In this document: one piece after another, positions 25,019 through 34,206 of the stretch
Numbering within the stretch: the first letter of the stretch is position 1
How the letters are laid out: each line of letters starts with the position of its first letter
NCBI RefSeq assembly: GCF_014217625.1
Contig: NZ_CP043641.1
Span: forward strand, 3,286,001 to 3,350,000
Direction of reading: 5' to 3'
Origin: Leifsonia shinshuensis
GTDB lineage: Bacteria; Actinomycetota; Actinomycetes; Actinomycetales; Microbacteriaceae
DNA length: 64,000 nucleotides
The notes under the pieces: model-generated
What the model was told of the DNA's origin: nothing
The model's database searches: none
What the model saw: the letters and a program-made list of their open reading frames with translations, nothing else
Position numbers and translations under genes: made by a program

Positions 25019-25826
25019 CCCGGTCGGCAAGACGCTCCTCTACGTCGCCGTCGTCGTCGGCGCGATCGTGATGGTCTTCCCGTTCGTCTGGACGGTCGTC
25101 ACCTCGATCAGCCCCGGTGCGAGCCTCACCAGCACGCCGAAGCTCATCCCGGACAACCCCTCGCTGGCTCCCTACCTGGCGCTGTTCGAGCGGGTGCCGT
25201 TCGCGCAGGTGATCGTGAACTCTCTCGTGATCGCCGTGATCAGCACGGTGTTCCAGCTGGTGACCAGCGCGATGGCCGCGTACGTGTTCGCCCGGCTGCC
25301 GTTCCGGGGCCGCGGCGCGATCTTCCTGCTGTACCTCGCCACCATGATGATCCCGTTCCAGGTGCTCATCGTCCCGCTGTTCGTGGAGATGAAGTCCCTC
25401 GGGCTGATCAACACCTACGCCGGGGCGATCCTCCCCACCATCGCGTCGGCGTTCGGCGTGTTCCTGCTGCGGCAGGCGATCAGCACCGTCCCGTACGAGC
25501 TCGATCAGGCGGCGACGCTCGACGGAGCCGGCCACTTCCGGGTGTTCTTCCAGATCGTGCTCCCGCTGGTGCGCCCGGCGCTCGCCACCCTCGCGGTCTT
25601 CGCGTTCCTCAACACGTGGAACAGCTTCCTCTGGCCGCTCATCATCCTGCGCGATCCGCTGATGCAGACGCTGCCCGTCGCCCTCTCCAGCCTTCAGGGC
25701 CAGTACTCCACCCAGTGGGACGTCCTGATGGCCGGCTCGGTGATCAGCATCCTGCCCATGTTCGCGCTCTACATCTTCGCCCAGAAGTACATCGTCCAGG
25801 GCGTCGCGGGCACCGGCCTCAAATAG
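25011..25826 (+). CDS. Sugar ABC transporter permease (MalG type)
   Basis: This 271-residue permease has about six helices, with the EAA-like loop reading ELDQAATLDGAGHFRVFFQI (about residues 164-183). It overlaps the MalF-type gene by 8 bases and forms the second half of the membrane channel. The binding-protein gene follows after 58 bases with its own ribosome site (AAGGAG). Confidence 0.93.
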   Translation: MRNPVGKTLLYVAVVVGAIVMVFPFVWTVVTSISPGASLTSTPKLIPDNPSLAPYLALFERVPFAQVIVNSLVIAVISTVFQLVTSAMAAYVFARLPFRGRGAIFLLYLATMMIPFQVLIVPLFVEMKSLGLINTYAGAILPTIASAFGVFLLRQAISTVPYELDQAATLDGAGHFRVFFQIVLPLVRPALATLAVFAFLNTWNSFLWPLIILRDPLMQTLPVALSSLQGQYSTQWDVLMAGSVISILPMFALYIFAQKYIVQGVAGTGLK

Positions 25827-25884
25827 CCGGCCGACCCCTCCATCACCCACCCCGAATCACAGCATCGAAGGAGATCGCACCCTC

Positions 25885-27126
25885 ATGAAGAAGTCACTCG
25901 TCGCCGGTATCGCCGTCGCGGCCCTCGCCGCGGTCGGTCTGGCCGGCTGCTCGTCCTCCAGCGGCTCGGACGGTGGAAAGGCCACTGTCACGTACTCGAA
26001 CTTCATCTCGAACGGAGGCAACGAGAAGAACCTCCAGACCATCGTCTCGGCGTTCGAGAAGGCGAACCCGAACATCACGGTCAAGGTCACCACCACCGAC
26101 TACGCCAACTACTTCACCAAGCTGCAGACCGACCTCTCCGCCGGCACGCAGGCGGACGTGTTCGACGTCGACGCCGGCAGCTACGCGACCTACCAGGCGG
26201 ACGGCGTGCTTCAGCCGCTCGACAACGTGGACTCCGCGAAGTACCGCACGTCGGTGCTCGACACCTACAAGACGGACGGCAAGCAGTACGGCCTGCCGAC
26301 ATCGTTCTCGAACGTCGTGCTGTTCTACAACAAGAGCCTCTTCGACAAGGCCGGCGTCTCCTACCCGACCAAGGACTGGACCTGGGCCGACGAGAAGGCC
26401 GCGGCCGAGAAGCTGACCGACAAGTCGGCCGGCGTCTGGGGCGACTACCAGCCGGTCACCTACAACGAGTACTACAAGGCGGTCCAGCAGGCCGGCGGCC
26501 AGTTCCTCAGCAGCAACGGCAAGAAGGCCGCGTTCGGCGACGCCGCGGGCCAGAAGGCCGCCGATTGGATCGCGGGCAAGTCCGGCACGGTGATGCCGAC
26601 CGCCGCAGACGGCGCCGGCACGGCCGACTTCGACACCAACCTGTTCAAGGCGGGCAAGCTCGCCATGTGGCACACCGGCATCTGGATGTTCAGCACGCTC
26701 GGCACGCTGCCCTTCGGCTGGGACGTCCAGGTCGAGCCGGGTGACGCCCAGAAGGCCAGCGCCACGTTCTCCAACGCCGTCGTGGTCTCCAAGGACGCCA
26801 AGGACAAGGCGGCCTCGCAGAAGTGGGCCGACTACCTCTCGAGCTCCAAGGAGATGGTGGACGTGCGGCTCAAGTCGGGCTGGGAGATCCCCGCGATCAG
26901 CGACGACTCGCTGCTCAAGCCCTACCTGACCGCCGGCACCCCCGCGAACCGTCAGGCGGTCTTCGACTCGCTCGACCACGTCGCTGTCGCGCCGCAGCTC
27001 GGGGCGAACTCTCAGAAGATCCAGGACACGGTGACCAACGCCCTCGGCGAGATCGCCGCGGGACGCCAGAAGACGTCCTCCTCGATCCCGTCGACGGCCG
27101 ACCAGGTCACCTCGCTGCTCAAGTGA
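25885..27126 (+). CDS. Sugar-binding lipoprotein of the alpha-glucoside ABC transporter
   Basis: This 413-residue extracytoplasmic solute-binding protein (family 1, MalE-like) has a signal peptide and lipobox LAGC with Cys22, then a Ser/Gly linker. Typical family blocks are IVSAFEKANPNITVKV, DVFDVDAGSYATYQADGVLQPL and LGTLPFGWDVQ. It captures oligosaccharide for the two permeases just upstream. Neighbouring GH15 and GH31 genes point to alpha-1,6/alpha-1,4 glucosides such as isomaltose or panose; that is inference. A GC-rich hairpin follows. Confidence 0.93.
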   Translation: MKKSLVAGIAVAALAAVGLAGCSSSSGSDGGKATVTYSNFISNGGNEKNLQTIVSAFEKANPNITVKVTTTDYANYFTKLQTDLSAGTQADVFDVDAGSYATYQADGVLQPLDNVDSAKYRTSVLDTYKTDGKQYGLPTSFSNVVLFYNKSLFDKAGVSYPTKDWTWADEKAAAEKLTDKSAGVWGDYQPVTYNEYYKAVQQAGGQFLSSNGKKAAFGDAAGQKAADWIAGKSGTVMPTAADGAGTADFDTNLFKAGKLAMWHTGIWMFSTLGTLPFGWDVQVEPGDAQKASATFSNAVVVSKDAKDKAASQKWADYLSSSKEMVDVRLKSGWEIPAISDDSLLKPYLTAGTPANRQAVFDSLDHVAVAPQLGANSQKIQDTVTNALGEIAAGRQKTSSSIPSTADQVTSLLK

Positions 27127-27130
27127 TACC

Positions 27131-27171
27131 GCCCGGCCGCGCCAGGGACCCCCACTCCGGCGCGGCCGGGC
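27131..27171 (+). terminator. GC-rich hairpin between binding protein and GH15 gene
   Basis: A 13-bp perfect inverted repeat (27131-27143 with 27159-27171, 15-base loop) begins 4 bases after the binding-protein stop and lacks a T tract. Such hairpins after solute-binding-protein genes often stabilise the upstream message or attenuate downstream expression; the GH15 gene starts 32 bases later. Confidence 0.7.
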
Positions 27172-27203
27172 CCGCGCTCCCCACCCACAACGGAAGAACC
27201 GAC

Positions 27204-28370
27204 GTGCCTCGTTACACCTCCTCCCCGCTCGCCGAGCGCAGCCGTGCCCTGATCGCCAGCCTGCAGACCGCCGAGGGCGCGTACCCCGCCAGCCCGACGT
27301 TCTCGGCCTACACCGGTTACAGCTGGTTCCGCGACGGTGCGTTCATCGCGGACGGCATGTCGGCGACGGGGGAGGCGGAGAGCGCAGAGCGCTTCTTCGA
27401 CTGGTGCGCCGCTGTGCTCACCGACCGCGCCGACCACATCCACTGGATCGTCGCGGAGACGCGGGCCGGCCGGCCTCCGGCCGGGGCGCAGATGCTTCCC
27501 GCCCGCTACACGTTCGCCGGGGGCGCCGGAGACGACGAGTGGTGGGACTTCCAGCTCGACGGCTACGGCACGTGGCTCTGGGCCGTGGTCGAGCACTCCC
27601 GCCGCCACAACGTCGACGCTGGTCGCTGGTCGCAGGCGATCGGGCTGACGACCGACTACCTCGTGGCCTCCTGGGATCGGCCCTGCTACGACTGGTGGGA
27701 GGAGCACAGCGAGCACGTGCACGTCTCCACGCTCGCGTGCGTGGCGGCCGGGCTGGACGCCGTGACCGATGCCGGCCTCCTCGACGGTGCGCGAGAGGCC
27801 GGAGCACGCGACGCGTCGGCCGCGATCCGCCGGCTCGTGCAGGAGCGCGGGACACTCTCCGGTCATCTCGTGAAGTGGCTCGGCAGCACCGCGGTCGACG
27901 GGAGTCTCGCGGCCGCGCTCGCCCCGCTCGGGTTCGCCGACCCCCGCTCCGCCACCGGCGCGGCGACCATCGATCTGCTGGAGCGCCACCTGACGGTCAA
28001 CGGGGGGACGCACCGCTACCTCGGCGACACCTTCTTCGGCGGCGGCCAGTGGCCGCTGCTCAGCTGCTTCCTCGGGCTGGCCCAGCTCGCCGCGGGTGAT
28101 CGCGCGCGAGCGGTCGAGCTGTACGAGTGGGCGGCCTCCACCGCCACCGAGGACCTCGACCTCCCCGAGCAGGTCAGCGCTCACCTGATCGCCCCCGGGA
28201 TGCGCTGGGAATGGGTGGACCGCTGGGGGACCGTGGCGACTCCGCTGCTGTGGAGCCACGCCATGCTGCTGCGGCTCGGCGCGGAACTCGACGCCACCGC
28301 GCCCGACAGCGCGGCCGACACCTCTGCCGCCCCCGCCACCGACTCCGTCCTGGAAGGACTCGCACGATGA
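27204..28370 (+). CDS. GH15-type glucoamylase-like glucohydrolase (cytosolic)
   Basis: This 388-residue (alpha/alpha)6-barrel enzyme is of glycoside hydrolase family 15, lacking the extra N-terminal beta-domain of full bacterial glucoamylases. The predicted general acid is Glu166 in DWWEEHSEHVHVS (glucoamylase DLWEE motif), and the candidate base is Glu322 in LPEQVSAH. YSWFRDGAFIADG near residue 40 is the usual substrate-binding Arg-Asp block. No signal peptide is present, so it acts on imported sugar and releases glucose from chain ends. The start is GTG at 27204 after CGGAAG. Its stop overlaps the GH31 ATG (ATGA). Confidence 0.88.
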   Translation: MPRYTSSPLAERSRALIASLQTAEGAYPASPTFSAYTGYSWFRDGAFIADGMSATGEAESAERFFDWCAAVLTDRADHIHWIVAETRAGRPPAGAQMLPARYTFAGGAGDDEWWDFQLDGYGTWLWAVVEHSRRHNVDAGRWSQAIGLTTDYLVASWDRPCYDWWEEHSEHVHVSTLACVAAGLDAVTDAGLLDGAREAGARDASAAIRRLVQERGTLSGHLVKWLGSTAVDGSLAAALAPLGFADPRSATGAATIDLLERHLTVNGGTHRYLGDTFFGGGQWPLLSCFLGLAQLAAGDRARAVELYEWAASTATEDLDLPEQVSAHLIAPGMRWEWVDRWGTVATPLLWSHAMLLRLGAELDATAPDSAADTSAAPATDSVLEGLAR

Positions 28371-30607
28371 TCCGTCACCGGCCCGCAGGCTCCGGTCACC
28401 CCTACTCCGTCGACACCGAACAGCGCTGGCCGGTCGAACCGGAGGCCGGGAGCACGGCCACCCTCGGGGTCCGCGCGGACGCCTCCGTCGACTCCGTCAC
28501 CGTCGAGCTCGCCTGGACGCCCGACAGCGGCGACAGGGAGACCGTCGAGCTGACCCTGGAGCGCGTCGCGACCACCTCCCGCGGCCGTGTCACCGACGGC
28601 GGCCACCTCGCGTCGGCACAGGCGCGGCTGGCGAGAGCGGTCGGCGGATGGCAGGTCGTCACCCCGGCGTTGCAGGCGGGAGGCGCGTACCGCTACCGGT
28701 TCACCGCCCGCCACCAGGGCGGCCGGCTCGAGCGCACGCGCTGGTTCGACTTCCGCGCGGCGACCTGGCGGCCAGCGCCGGAGCTGGTCGACGCCGTCGG
28801 CGCCTCCCGTGTCGTGCAGGACTCCGTCCAGGCGCTCGACGACGGCGTGCGCGTCCACCGGGTGCGATTCGCGCTGCGGCTGGCGGCAGGCGAGCACGTC
28901 ACCGGCTTCGGAGAGCGTTACGACGCGATCGACCACACCGGCACCGAGCTCGACTCGGTGGTCTTCGAGCAGTACAAGAGCCAGGGCGCCGAGCGCAAGA
29001 CCTACCTGCCGATGCCGTTCGCGCACGTCGTCGGCGGCGCCGGCTGGGGCTTCCACGTGGTCACCTCCCGCCGGGTCTGGTTCGACCTCGGCGCCACCGA
29101 CCCCGGCGCCATCGGCGTGGAGGCGCAGACCGGTCCGGACGGCTCGATCGCCGTGCGGTTCTTCGACGGCGACCCGGCGGCCGTGCTCGGCGGCTTCCTC
29201 GACGGCGTCGGCCGCGCGGAGGAGCTCCCGTCGTGGGTGTTCCGGCTCTGGGCGAGCGGCAACGAGTGGAACACGCAGGCCGAGGTCATGCGGCAGATGG
29301 ACCTGCACCGCGAGCACGACATCCCCGTCGGCTCGGTCGTCATCGAGGCGTGGAGCGACGAGAGCACCTTCACCGCTTTCCGGGACGCCCGCTACGCCGT
29401 GACCCAGGACGGCGCACCGCACCGGCTCGCCGACTTCGACTTCCCGGCGGGCGGGGCGTGGCCGGACCCGAAGGGGATGACGGACGAGCTGCACGCACGC
29501 GACATCCGCCTCCACCTGTGGCAGATCCCGCTGATGAAGATGCGCCCCCACCCGCAGGGCCAGGCGGCGGCCGACGCCCGCGCGGCGATCCAGGACGACG
29601 TGCTGATCCGCGAGCCCGCCCCGGCGGGAGGGACCCGCCCGTACCGTAACCGCGGCTGGTGGTTCCCGCTGGCGCTGATGCCCGACCTCACCGACCAGCG
29701 CGCCGCGGCGTGGTGGACCGAGAAGCGACGCTACCTCGTGGACGAGGTCGGTGTCGACGGCTTCAAGACCGACGGCGGCGAGCACGCCTGGGGCGGTGAG
29801 CTCGTCTACCTCGACGGCCGTCGCGGCGACGAGAAGAACAACACGTTCCCGGTGGCCTACGCGGCCGCCTACGGCGAGCTCCTGCGCTCCTCGGGCAAGG
29901 CTCCCGTCACGTTCAGCCGCGCCGGCTTCACCGGCTCCCAGGCGCATGGCGCGTTCTGGGCTGGCGACGAGAACTCGACGTGGGACGCTTTCCGCTGGTC
30001 CGTGAACGCCGGACTCTCCGCCGCCGCGAGCGGAATCGTGTACTGGGGCTGGGACATCGCGGGCTTCTCCGGCGACATCCCCGACGCCGAGCTGTACCTC
30101 CGGGCGACCGCCGCGAGTGTGTTCATGCCGATCATGCAGTACCACTCCGAGTTCAACCACCACCGCACCCCGTCGCGCGACCGCACCCCGTGGAACATCG
30201 CCGAGCGCACGGCGGACGACCGGGTCCTGCCGCTGTTCCGCGAGTTCGTGCTCCTCCGCGAGCGCCTGCTCCCGTACCTGGCGGAGGAGGCAGCGAAGGC
30301 GATCCGCACCGACCGCCCGCTGATGCGCCCGCTGTTCTTCGATCACCCGGCGGATCCCGAGGTGTGGCAGGCGACCGGCGAGTGGATGCTCGGCGACGAC
30401 CTCCTGGTGGCCCCGGTGCTCGAGCCGGGCGCCGAGTCGGTGGCGGTCTATCTGCCGGAGGGCGACTGGGTCGACGTGTGGTCGGGCGACAGTGTCTCCG
30501 GCGGCCGGACGGTCGAGGCGGCCGCGCCCATCGACCGCATCCCGGTCTTTGCGCGGGCGGAGGCGACGGAGCGGCTGCGTCTCGTGTTCGCGTTCGGGGA
30601 GGGGTAG
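28367..30607 (+). CDS. GH31 alpha-glucosidase
   Basis: This 746-residue enzyme is of glycoside hydrolase family 31: N-terminal beta-sandwich (to about 270, with GFGERYDAIDHTG), then a barrel with nucleophile Asp469 in DGFKTDGGEHAWGG and acid/base Asp534 in WAGDENSTW, then C-terminal beta-domains (LMRPLFFDHPADPE). It is cytosolic and coupled by ATGA to the GH15 gene. The enzyme removes alpha-linked glucosyl (or xylosyl) ends from imported oligosaccharides; with GH15 it should finish isomaltooligosaccharide breakdown. An upstream in-frame extension inside the GH15 gene is not used. Confidence 0.93.
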   Translation: MIRHRPAGSGHPYSVDTEQRWPVEPEAGSTATLGVRADASVDSVTVELAWTPDSGDRETVELTLERVATTSRGRVTDGGHLASAQARLARAVGGWQVVTPALQAGGAYRYRFTARHQGGRLERTRWFDFRAATWRPAPELVDAVGASRVVQDSVQALDDGVRVHRVRFALRLAAGEHVTGFGERYDAIDHTGTELDSVVFEQYKSQGAERKTYLPMPFAHVVGGAGWGFHVVTSRRVWFDLGATDPGAIGVEAQTGPDGSIAVRFFDGDPAAVLGGFLDGVGRAEELPSWVFRLWASGNEWNTQAEVMRQMDLHREHDIPVGSVVIEAWSDESTFTAFRDARYAVTQDGAPHRLADFDFPAGGAWPDPKGMTDELHARDIRLHLWQIPLMKMRPHPQGQAAADARAAIQDDVLIREPAPAGGTRPYRNRGWWFPLALMPDLTDQRAAAWWTEKRRYLVDEVGVDGFKTDGGEHAWGGELVYLDGRRGDEKNNTFPVAYAAAYGELLRSSGKAPVTFSRAGFTGSQAHGAFWAGDENSTWDAFRWSVNAGLSAAASGIVYWGWDIAGFSGDIPDAELYLRATAASVFMPIMQYHSEFNHHRTPSRDRTPWNIAERTADDRVLPLFREFVLLRERLLPYLAEEAAKAIRTDRPLMRPLFFDHPADPEVWQATGEWMLGDDLLVAPVLEPGAESVAVYLPEGDWVDVWSGDSVSGGRTVEAAAPIDRIPVFARAEATERLRLVFAFGEG

Positions 30608-30657
30608 CCTCGTCCCCGTTCGCCGTGCGAGGCAGCCGGCGAGCGTGAGGGGACGAC

Positions 30658-31206
30658 ATGACAACACTCCACGGCCGCGAGGGCTCTGCGCTGCTCGTGA
30701 TCGACGTCCAGAACGGTGTCATCGGCGGCGCCTACCTTCGCGACGACGTCGTCGGCACCATCCACGACCTGGTCGACCGGGCGCGCTCGGAGGGCGTCCC
30801 GGTCGTCTGGATCCAGCACTCCGACGAGAACGTCGAGTACGGCAGCGAGGCGTGGGAGTACGTGCCGGAGCTGTCCCGCGACGAGTCCGAGGCCCTGGTG
30901 CCCAAGCACTACGCCGACGCGTTCGAGGAGACGCAGCTGGAGGACGTGCTCGCCGCCGCGGGCGTCGGCCGCCTGGTCGTCACCGGCTCCCAGACGGACG
31001 AGTGCATCCGCTCGACGATCCACGGCGGGCTGGTGCGCGGCTACGACGTGACGCTGGTCGGCGACGCCCACACGACGGAGGACCTGAGCGAGTGGGGCGC
31101 GCCGACGCCGGACCTCGTGATCGCGCACACGAACCTGTACTGGGGCAACCACCGGGCTCCGGGGAGGACGGCGGAGGTCGTGCGGGCGGCGGAGGTGACG
31201 TTCTAG
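30658..31206 (+). CDS. Isochorismatase-family cysteine hydrolase
   Basis: This 182-residue single-domain hydrolase carries the full triad: Asp16 (LLVIDVQNGV), Lys83 (LVPKHYADAF) and Cys116 (GSQTDECIRSTIHGGLVRGY). This form is typical of small actinobacterial amidases of unknown substrate. Its stop overlaps the stop of the convergent glycosyltransferase within a shared CTAG. It follows the GH31 gene by 50 bases but is probably not functionally linked to it. Confidence 0.88.
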   Translation: MTTLHGREGSALLVIDVQNGVIGGAYLRDDVVGTIHDLVDRARSEGVPVVWIQHSDENVEYGSEAWEYVPELSRDESEALVPKHYADAFEETQLEDVLAAAGVGRLVVTGSQTDECIRSTIHGGLVRGYDVTLVGDAHTTEDLSEWGAPTPDLVIAHTNLYWGNHRAPGRTAEVVRAAEVTF

Positions 31207-32369
31207 GGAGTGGCCAGGACGTCCGTCACCGGGACGAACTCCTCCACGCGCCGATCGTGCTCGCCCGACCCGAGCAGCCAGTCCGTCAGGAGCACGTGCC
31301 GTGCCGCGTAGTCCGAGCCGGTGAGCCCCCGCGTCGCCGCGGTCGGCGGAAGGCGATGCCGACGCTGGGACGCGAGTTCGCGGAGGCGGCTCGCGAGTTC
31401 GTCGGCGTCGCCGGCCCGGTAGAAGAGCGCCCCGGCCGCCTCCGCGTACTCCTCGATCCCGCCCGCGCGTGCGGTGACGATCGGAATACCGCGCTGCGCC
31501 GCCTCCACGACCACCGTCGCGCCCGACGCGTGGTTGTTGGCCACGACGGGCACCGCGACGGCGACGCACCGGTCGTAGAGCTCGGCCAGCTCCGAGACGC
31601 CGGGCGTCGGCGCGACCTCCAGGTTCGCGGGACGCGCCCCGTCGATCCGGACCCGCGCGGGTGCGGCGACGATGCGCACATCGAGCTCGGGCACGAGCGC
31701 CGCGGCGCGGGCGAGCGCCGTCCAGTCGCGCTCCCAGTCGTTGCCCGGGGCGATGACGAGCGGGCGAGGCGAGTCACGCGACGAGTCGGGCGCGGCGGCG
31801 GGCGTCGCGCGATCGTCGTTGACCCCGAAGGGGATGCGCAGCACGCGCCGGCCGGGCATCAGCTGTCGCGCCGCCTCCGCGTTGACCGTGCTGAGCGTCG
31901 TCTGCACGGCCGCCTCGGCGAGCAGCCACCGGACCAGGGCGCGGCGTACGGGGTTCCGGAGCGTGCCGCGGTCGTAGAGCCAGACGGATTGCGCCAGCAG
32001 CAGCGGGTGCGGACGTCGCCGCAGTCGCGCGATCTTCAACAGCAGGGCGACCGCGAGGTGCTCCCGCTCGGTGTGGGTCCACACGACGTCGCAGTCGAGG
32101 ATGCCGTCGCGGTTGCGCCACGCGTGGATCAGGTCGAAGCCGAGGACTCGGGCGAAGGCCTTCCGGGCGAGCCGCCCCCAGCGGGTCTCACGCGCGTCGG
32201 CGCTGAAGCGCAGCCGCACCGCCGCCGAGGCCTCGCCGTAGCTGTAGGGGGTGCGCTCCCACGCCCGCCCGTCGTCGAAACGGGCGGTCCACGCGTCGAG
32301 CGACTGCCCCTGATCGAGGTGGACGGTCACGCGCGGGCGTGGATGCCGATCACTCATGGAATCAAACAT
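31203..32369 (-). CDS. Glycosyltransferase, GT4-like
   Basis: This 388-residue GT-B glycosyltransferase has a C-terminal nucleotide-sugar half with PLVIAPGNDWERDW, VSELAELYDRCVAVAVPVVANNHASGATVVVEAAQRGIPIVTAR (in parts), and IEEYAEAAGALFYRAGDADELAS, the usual E-x7-E-like donor region of GT4. The N-terminal half has a VWTHTEREHLAVALLL acceptor-side helix. It lacks transmembrane segments. The ATG at 32369 or the one 12 bases later could be used. No other glycan gene is adjacent, so acceptor and sugar are unknown. Confidence 0.82.
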   Translation of the reverse strand: MFDSMSDRHPRPRVTVHLDQGQSLDAWTARFDDGRAWERTPYSYGEASAAVRLRFSADARETRWGRLARKAFARVLGFDLIHAWRNRDGILDCDVVWTHTEREHLAVALLLKIARLRRRPHPLLLAQSVWLYDRGTLRNPVRRALVRWLLAEAAVQTTLSTVNAEAARQLMPGRRVLRIPFGVNDDRATPAAAPDSSRDSPRPLVIAPGNDWERDWTALARAAALVPELDVRIVAAPARVRIDGARPANLEVAPTPGVSELAELYDRCVAVAVPVVANNHASGATVVVEAAQRGIPIVTARAGGIEEYAEAAGALFYRAGDADELASRLRELASQRRHRLPPTAATRGLTGSDYAARHVLLTDWLLGSGEHDRRVEEFVPVTDVLATP

Positions 32370-32404
32370 ATAGGACGAGAGACCGGAGTCTCAGGCGACC
32401 GGAT

Positions 32405-32869
32405 TCAGAAACCCACCCGAATCACCTCGAGCGTCGTCCGCGTCACCCCGCCTTCTGTGCGCTCGACCCGGATCGGCATCCCCGGCAGGTCGACCGCGAA
32501 CCAGAACACCAGCGTCGCCTCTCCGCGTCGCACCGTGTAGCGCAGGCAGCGGCGCTGCTCCAGCGGTCCGAGCAACTCGCAGCGGTCGATCCTGGTGTGC
32601 TCCACCGGGAAGGCGGCGTGCTCCTGCAGCTCCAGCCACGTCGACCGTTCGCGCTCGACCGGCCCGGAGGGCTTCCCGGTCTCATCGAGCGGGGTGTCCT
32701 CGATCCAGGCGCCGTCGTCATCCCCTTCGGCGAAGCGGATGGCGGTCAGGCCATCGGGCGTCCGGACGATCGACACCCGACCGGCGGGGCAGCCGGCGCG
32801 GATCTCCGCGGCGCTGAACGGCGTCGGCGCGAGCCCGGGCGCGAGGACGTGCGGATCGGGGGCGGTCAT
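32405..32869 (-). CDS. Hypothetical protein
   Basis: This 154-residue soluble protein has no recognised family. The N-terminal third contains FSAAEIRAGCPAGRVSIVRT and the C-terminal part (about 95-154) has alternating beta-type segments (LRYTVRRGEATLVFWFAVDLPGMPIRVERTEGG in parts). It looks like a small beta-rich fold of a type common in actinobacterial unknowns. It is transcribed with the glycosyltransferase 35 bases further on, in the same direction. Confidence 0.7.
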   Translation of the reverse strand: MTAPDPHVLAPGLAPTPFSAAEIRAGCPAGRVSIVRTPDGLTAIRFAEGDDDGAWIEDTPLDETGKPSGPVERERSTWLELQEHAAFPVEHTRIDRCELLGPLEQRRCLRYTVRRGEATLVFWFAVDLPGMPIRVERTEGGVTRTTLEVIRVGF

Positions 32870-32906
32870 GGGTCAGGAGTATCACACGGCGACGCCCGGG
32901 GTCTGA

Positions 32907-34040
32907 TTGACTGAACCGGTGTTCCCCTACGAGCGCCTCCGCCGCCGGCCCGACGTCGAGGCGCCCAATCTCTTCGCGTCGGACGCCGCCGACCGGCTCA
33001 TCGCCGACCTCGCCGGCGACGACGTCCTCCGGGACGGCCTGGTCGTCGTCGGCGACGCCTACGGAGCGCTCACCCTCGCCGCGGCGGCTCGCGGCGCCCG
33101 CAGCATCCGGGTCCACCAGGACCCGCTGACCGCCGAGCGGGCGCTCGACGCCAACGCCGACGAGCTCGGACTGGCCGGCTCCTACGAGCACCGGCCGCTC
33201 GACGGCTCCCTCGTGGCCGGAGCCCGGACGGTGCTGCTGCGGCTGCCGCGGAGCCTGGAGGCGCTGGCGGAGATCGCCGCGCTGACCGCCGAGCACGCGC
33301 ATCCGGAGGTCGTCGTCTACGCGGGCGGGATGCTCAAGCACATGACCACCGCGATGAACAGCGTGCTGGGGGAGGTGTTCGGCGACGTGCAGGCGTCGCT
33401 CGCCCGGCAAAAGGCGCGCGTGCTCACGGCCCGCACGCCCGAGCCGGCGGCGGCCACCGCGCTCGACCGCTGGCCCGATCGGGCGTTCGACGCGGAGACC
33501 GGGCTCCACGTCTGCGCCCACGGCGCGGCGTTCGCGGGTGCGACCGTCGACATCGGAACGCGATTCCTGCTGACCGTGCTCGGCGACGCCGCGCCTGACG
33601 CCCGGACCGCGATCGACCTCGGCTGCGGCACCGGGGTGCTGGCCTCCGCGCTCGCCACGGCCCGGCCGGAGATCCGCGTGATCGCCACCGACCAGTCCGC
33701 GGCCGCGGTCGCGTCGGCCCGGGCGACGGCCGCCGCGAACGGGGTGGCCGAGCGGGTGGAGGTCGTGCGCGACGACGGGCTCGCCTCCCAGCCGGACGAG
33801 TCGGCCGACCTCATCGTGCTCAACCCGCCGTTCCACATCGGCGGCGCGGTCCACACCGGGATCGCGCACCGGATGTTCGCCGACGCCGGCCGGGTGCTGG
33901 CGCCGGGCGGCGAGCTGTGGACCGTGTGGAACTCGCACCTGGGCTACCGTCCCGCCCTGGAGCGCGCGGTCGGCCCGACCCGCCAGATCGCCCGCAACCC
34001 GAAGTTCACCGTCACGGCCTCCACCGCGAAGGGCGCGTGA
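32907..34040 (+). CDS. RsmC/RlmG-like rRNA (guanine-N2) methyltransferase
   Basis: This 377-residue protein has duplicated methyltransferase-like domains, as in RsmC and RlmG. The N-terminal half is degenerate (VVVGDAYGALTLAAAARG). The C-terminal half has the SAM motif AIDLGCGTGVLASALA and the N6/N2-guanine catalytic NPPFHIGGAVHTGIAHRMF, followed by LAPGGELWTVWNSHLGYRPALE. It should methylate a guanine of 16S or 23S rRNA. The start is probably TTG at 32907 (a GTG 12 bases later is possible). The final codons lie inside a terminator hairpin. Confidence 0.88.
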   Translation: MTEPVFPYERLRRRPDVEAPNLFASDAADRLIADLAGDDVLRDGLVVVGDAYGALTLAAAARGARSIRVHQDPLTAERALDANADELGLAGSYEHRPLDGSLVAGARTVLLRLPRSLEALAEIAALTAEHAHPEVVVYAGGMLKHMTTAMNSVLGEVFGDVQASLARQKARVLTARTPEPAAATALDRWPDRAFDAETGLHVCAHGAAFAGATVDIGTRFLLTVLGDAAPDARTAIDLGCGTGVLASALATARPEIRVIATDQSAAAVASARATAAANGVAERVEVVRDDGLASQPDESADLIVLNPPFHIGGAVHTGIAHRMFADAGRVLAPGGELWTVWNSHLGYRPALERAVGPTRQIARNPKFTVTASTAKGA

Positions 34041-34080
34041 ACGCCCCTCAACCGTGCTTTCGCGGGCGTTTGCGTGCCCT
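34029..34080 (+). terminator. Terminator hairpin overlapping the methyltransferase stop
   Basis: The arms GAAGGGCGCGTGAACGCCC and GGGCGTTTGCGTGCCCTTC (about 34028-34046 and 34064-34082) pair along their full length if G-U pairs are allowed, with a loop of about 17 bases. The stop codon lies in the left arm. It has the same architecture and core (GGGC.CGT..ACGCC) as the hairpin at 38814-38874. Confidence 0.75.
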
Positions 34081-34206
34081 TCGGCGCGGGCGCCGCGCCC
34101 TGTGCGTGGGCTATGGGACGCTTCCGGGCTTCTCACACTGACCGCGGTGGTCGCAGCGCAGCCATAGCGCGGCCGTTCTACGGTCGAGGAAGGAGAGGAG
34201 GACGCT

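Noticed and set aside
28181..30667. An 828-codon minus-strand frame over the GH31 gene
   Set aside because: It is antisense to a gene with complete GH31 catalytic motifs and shows only composition-driven sequence.
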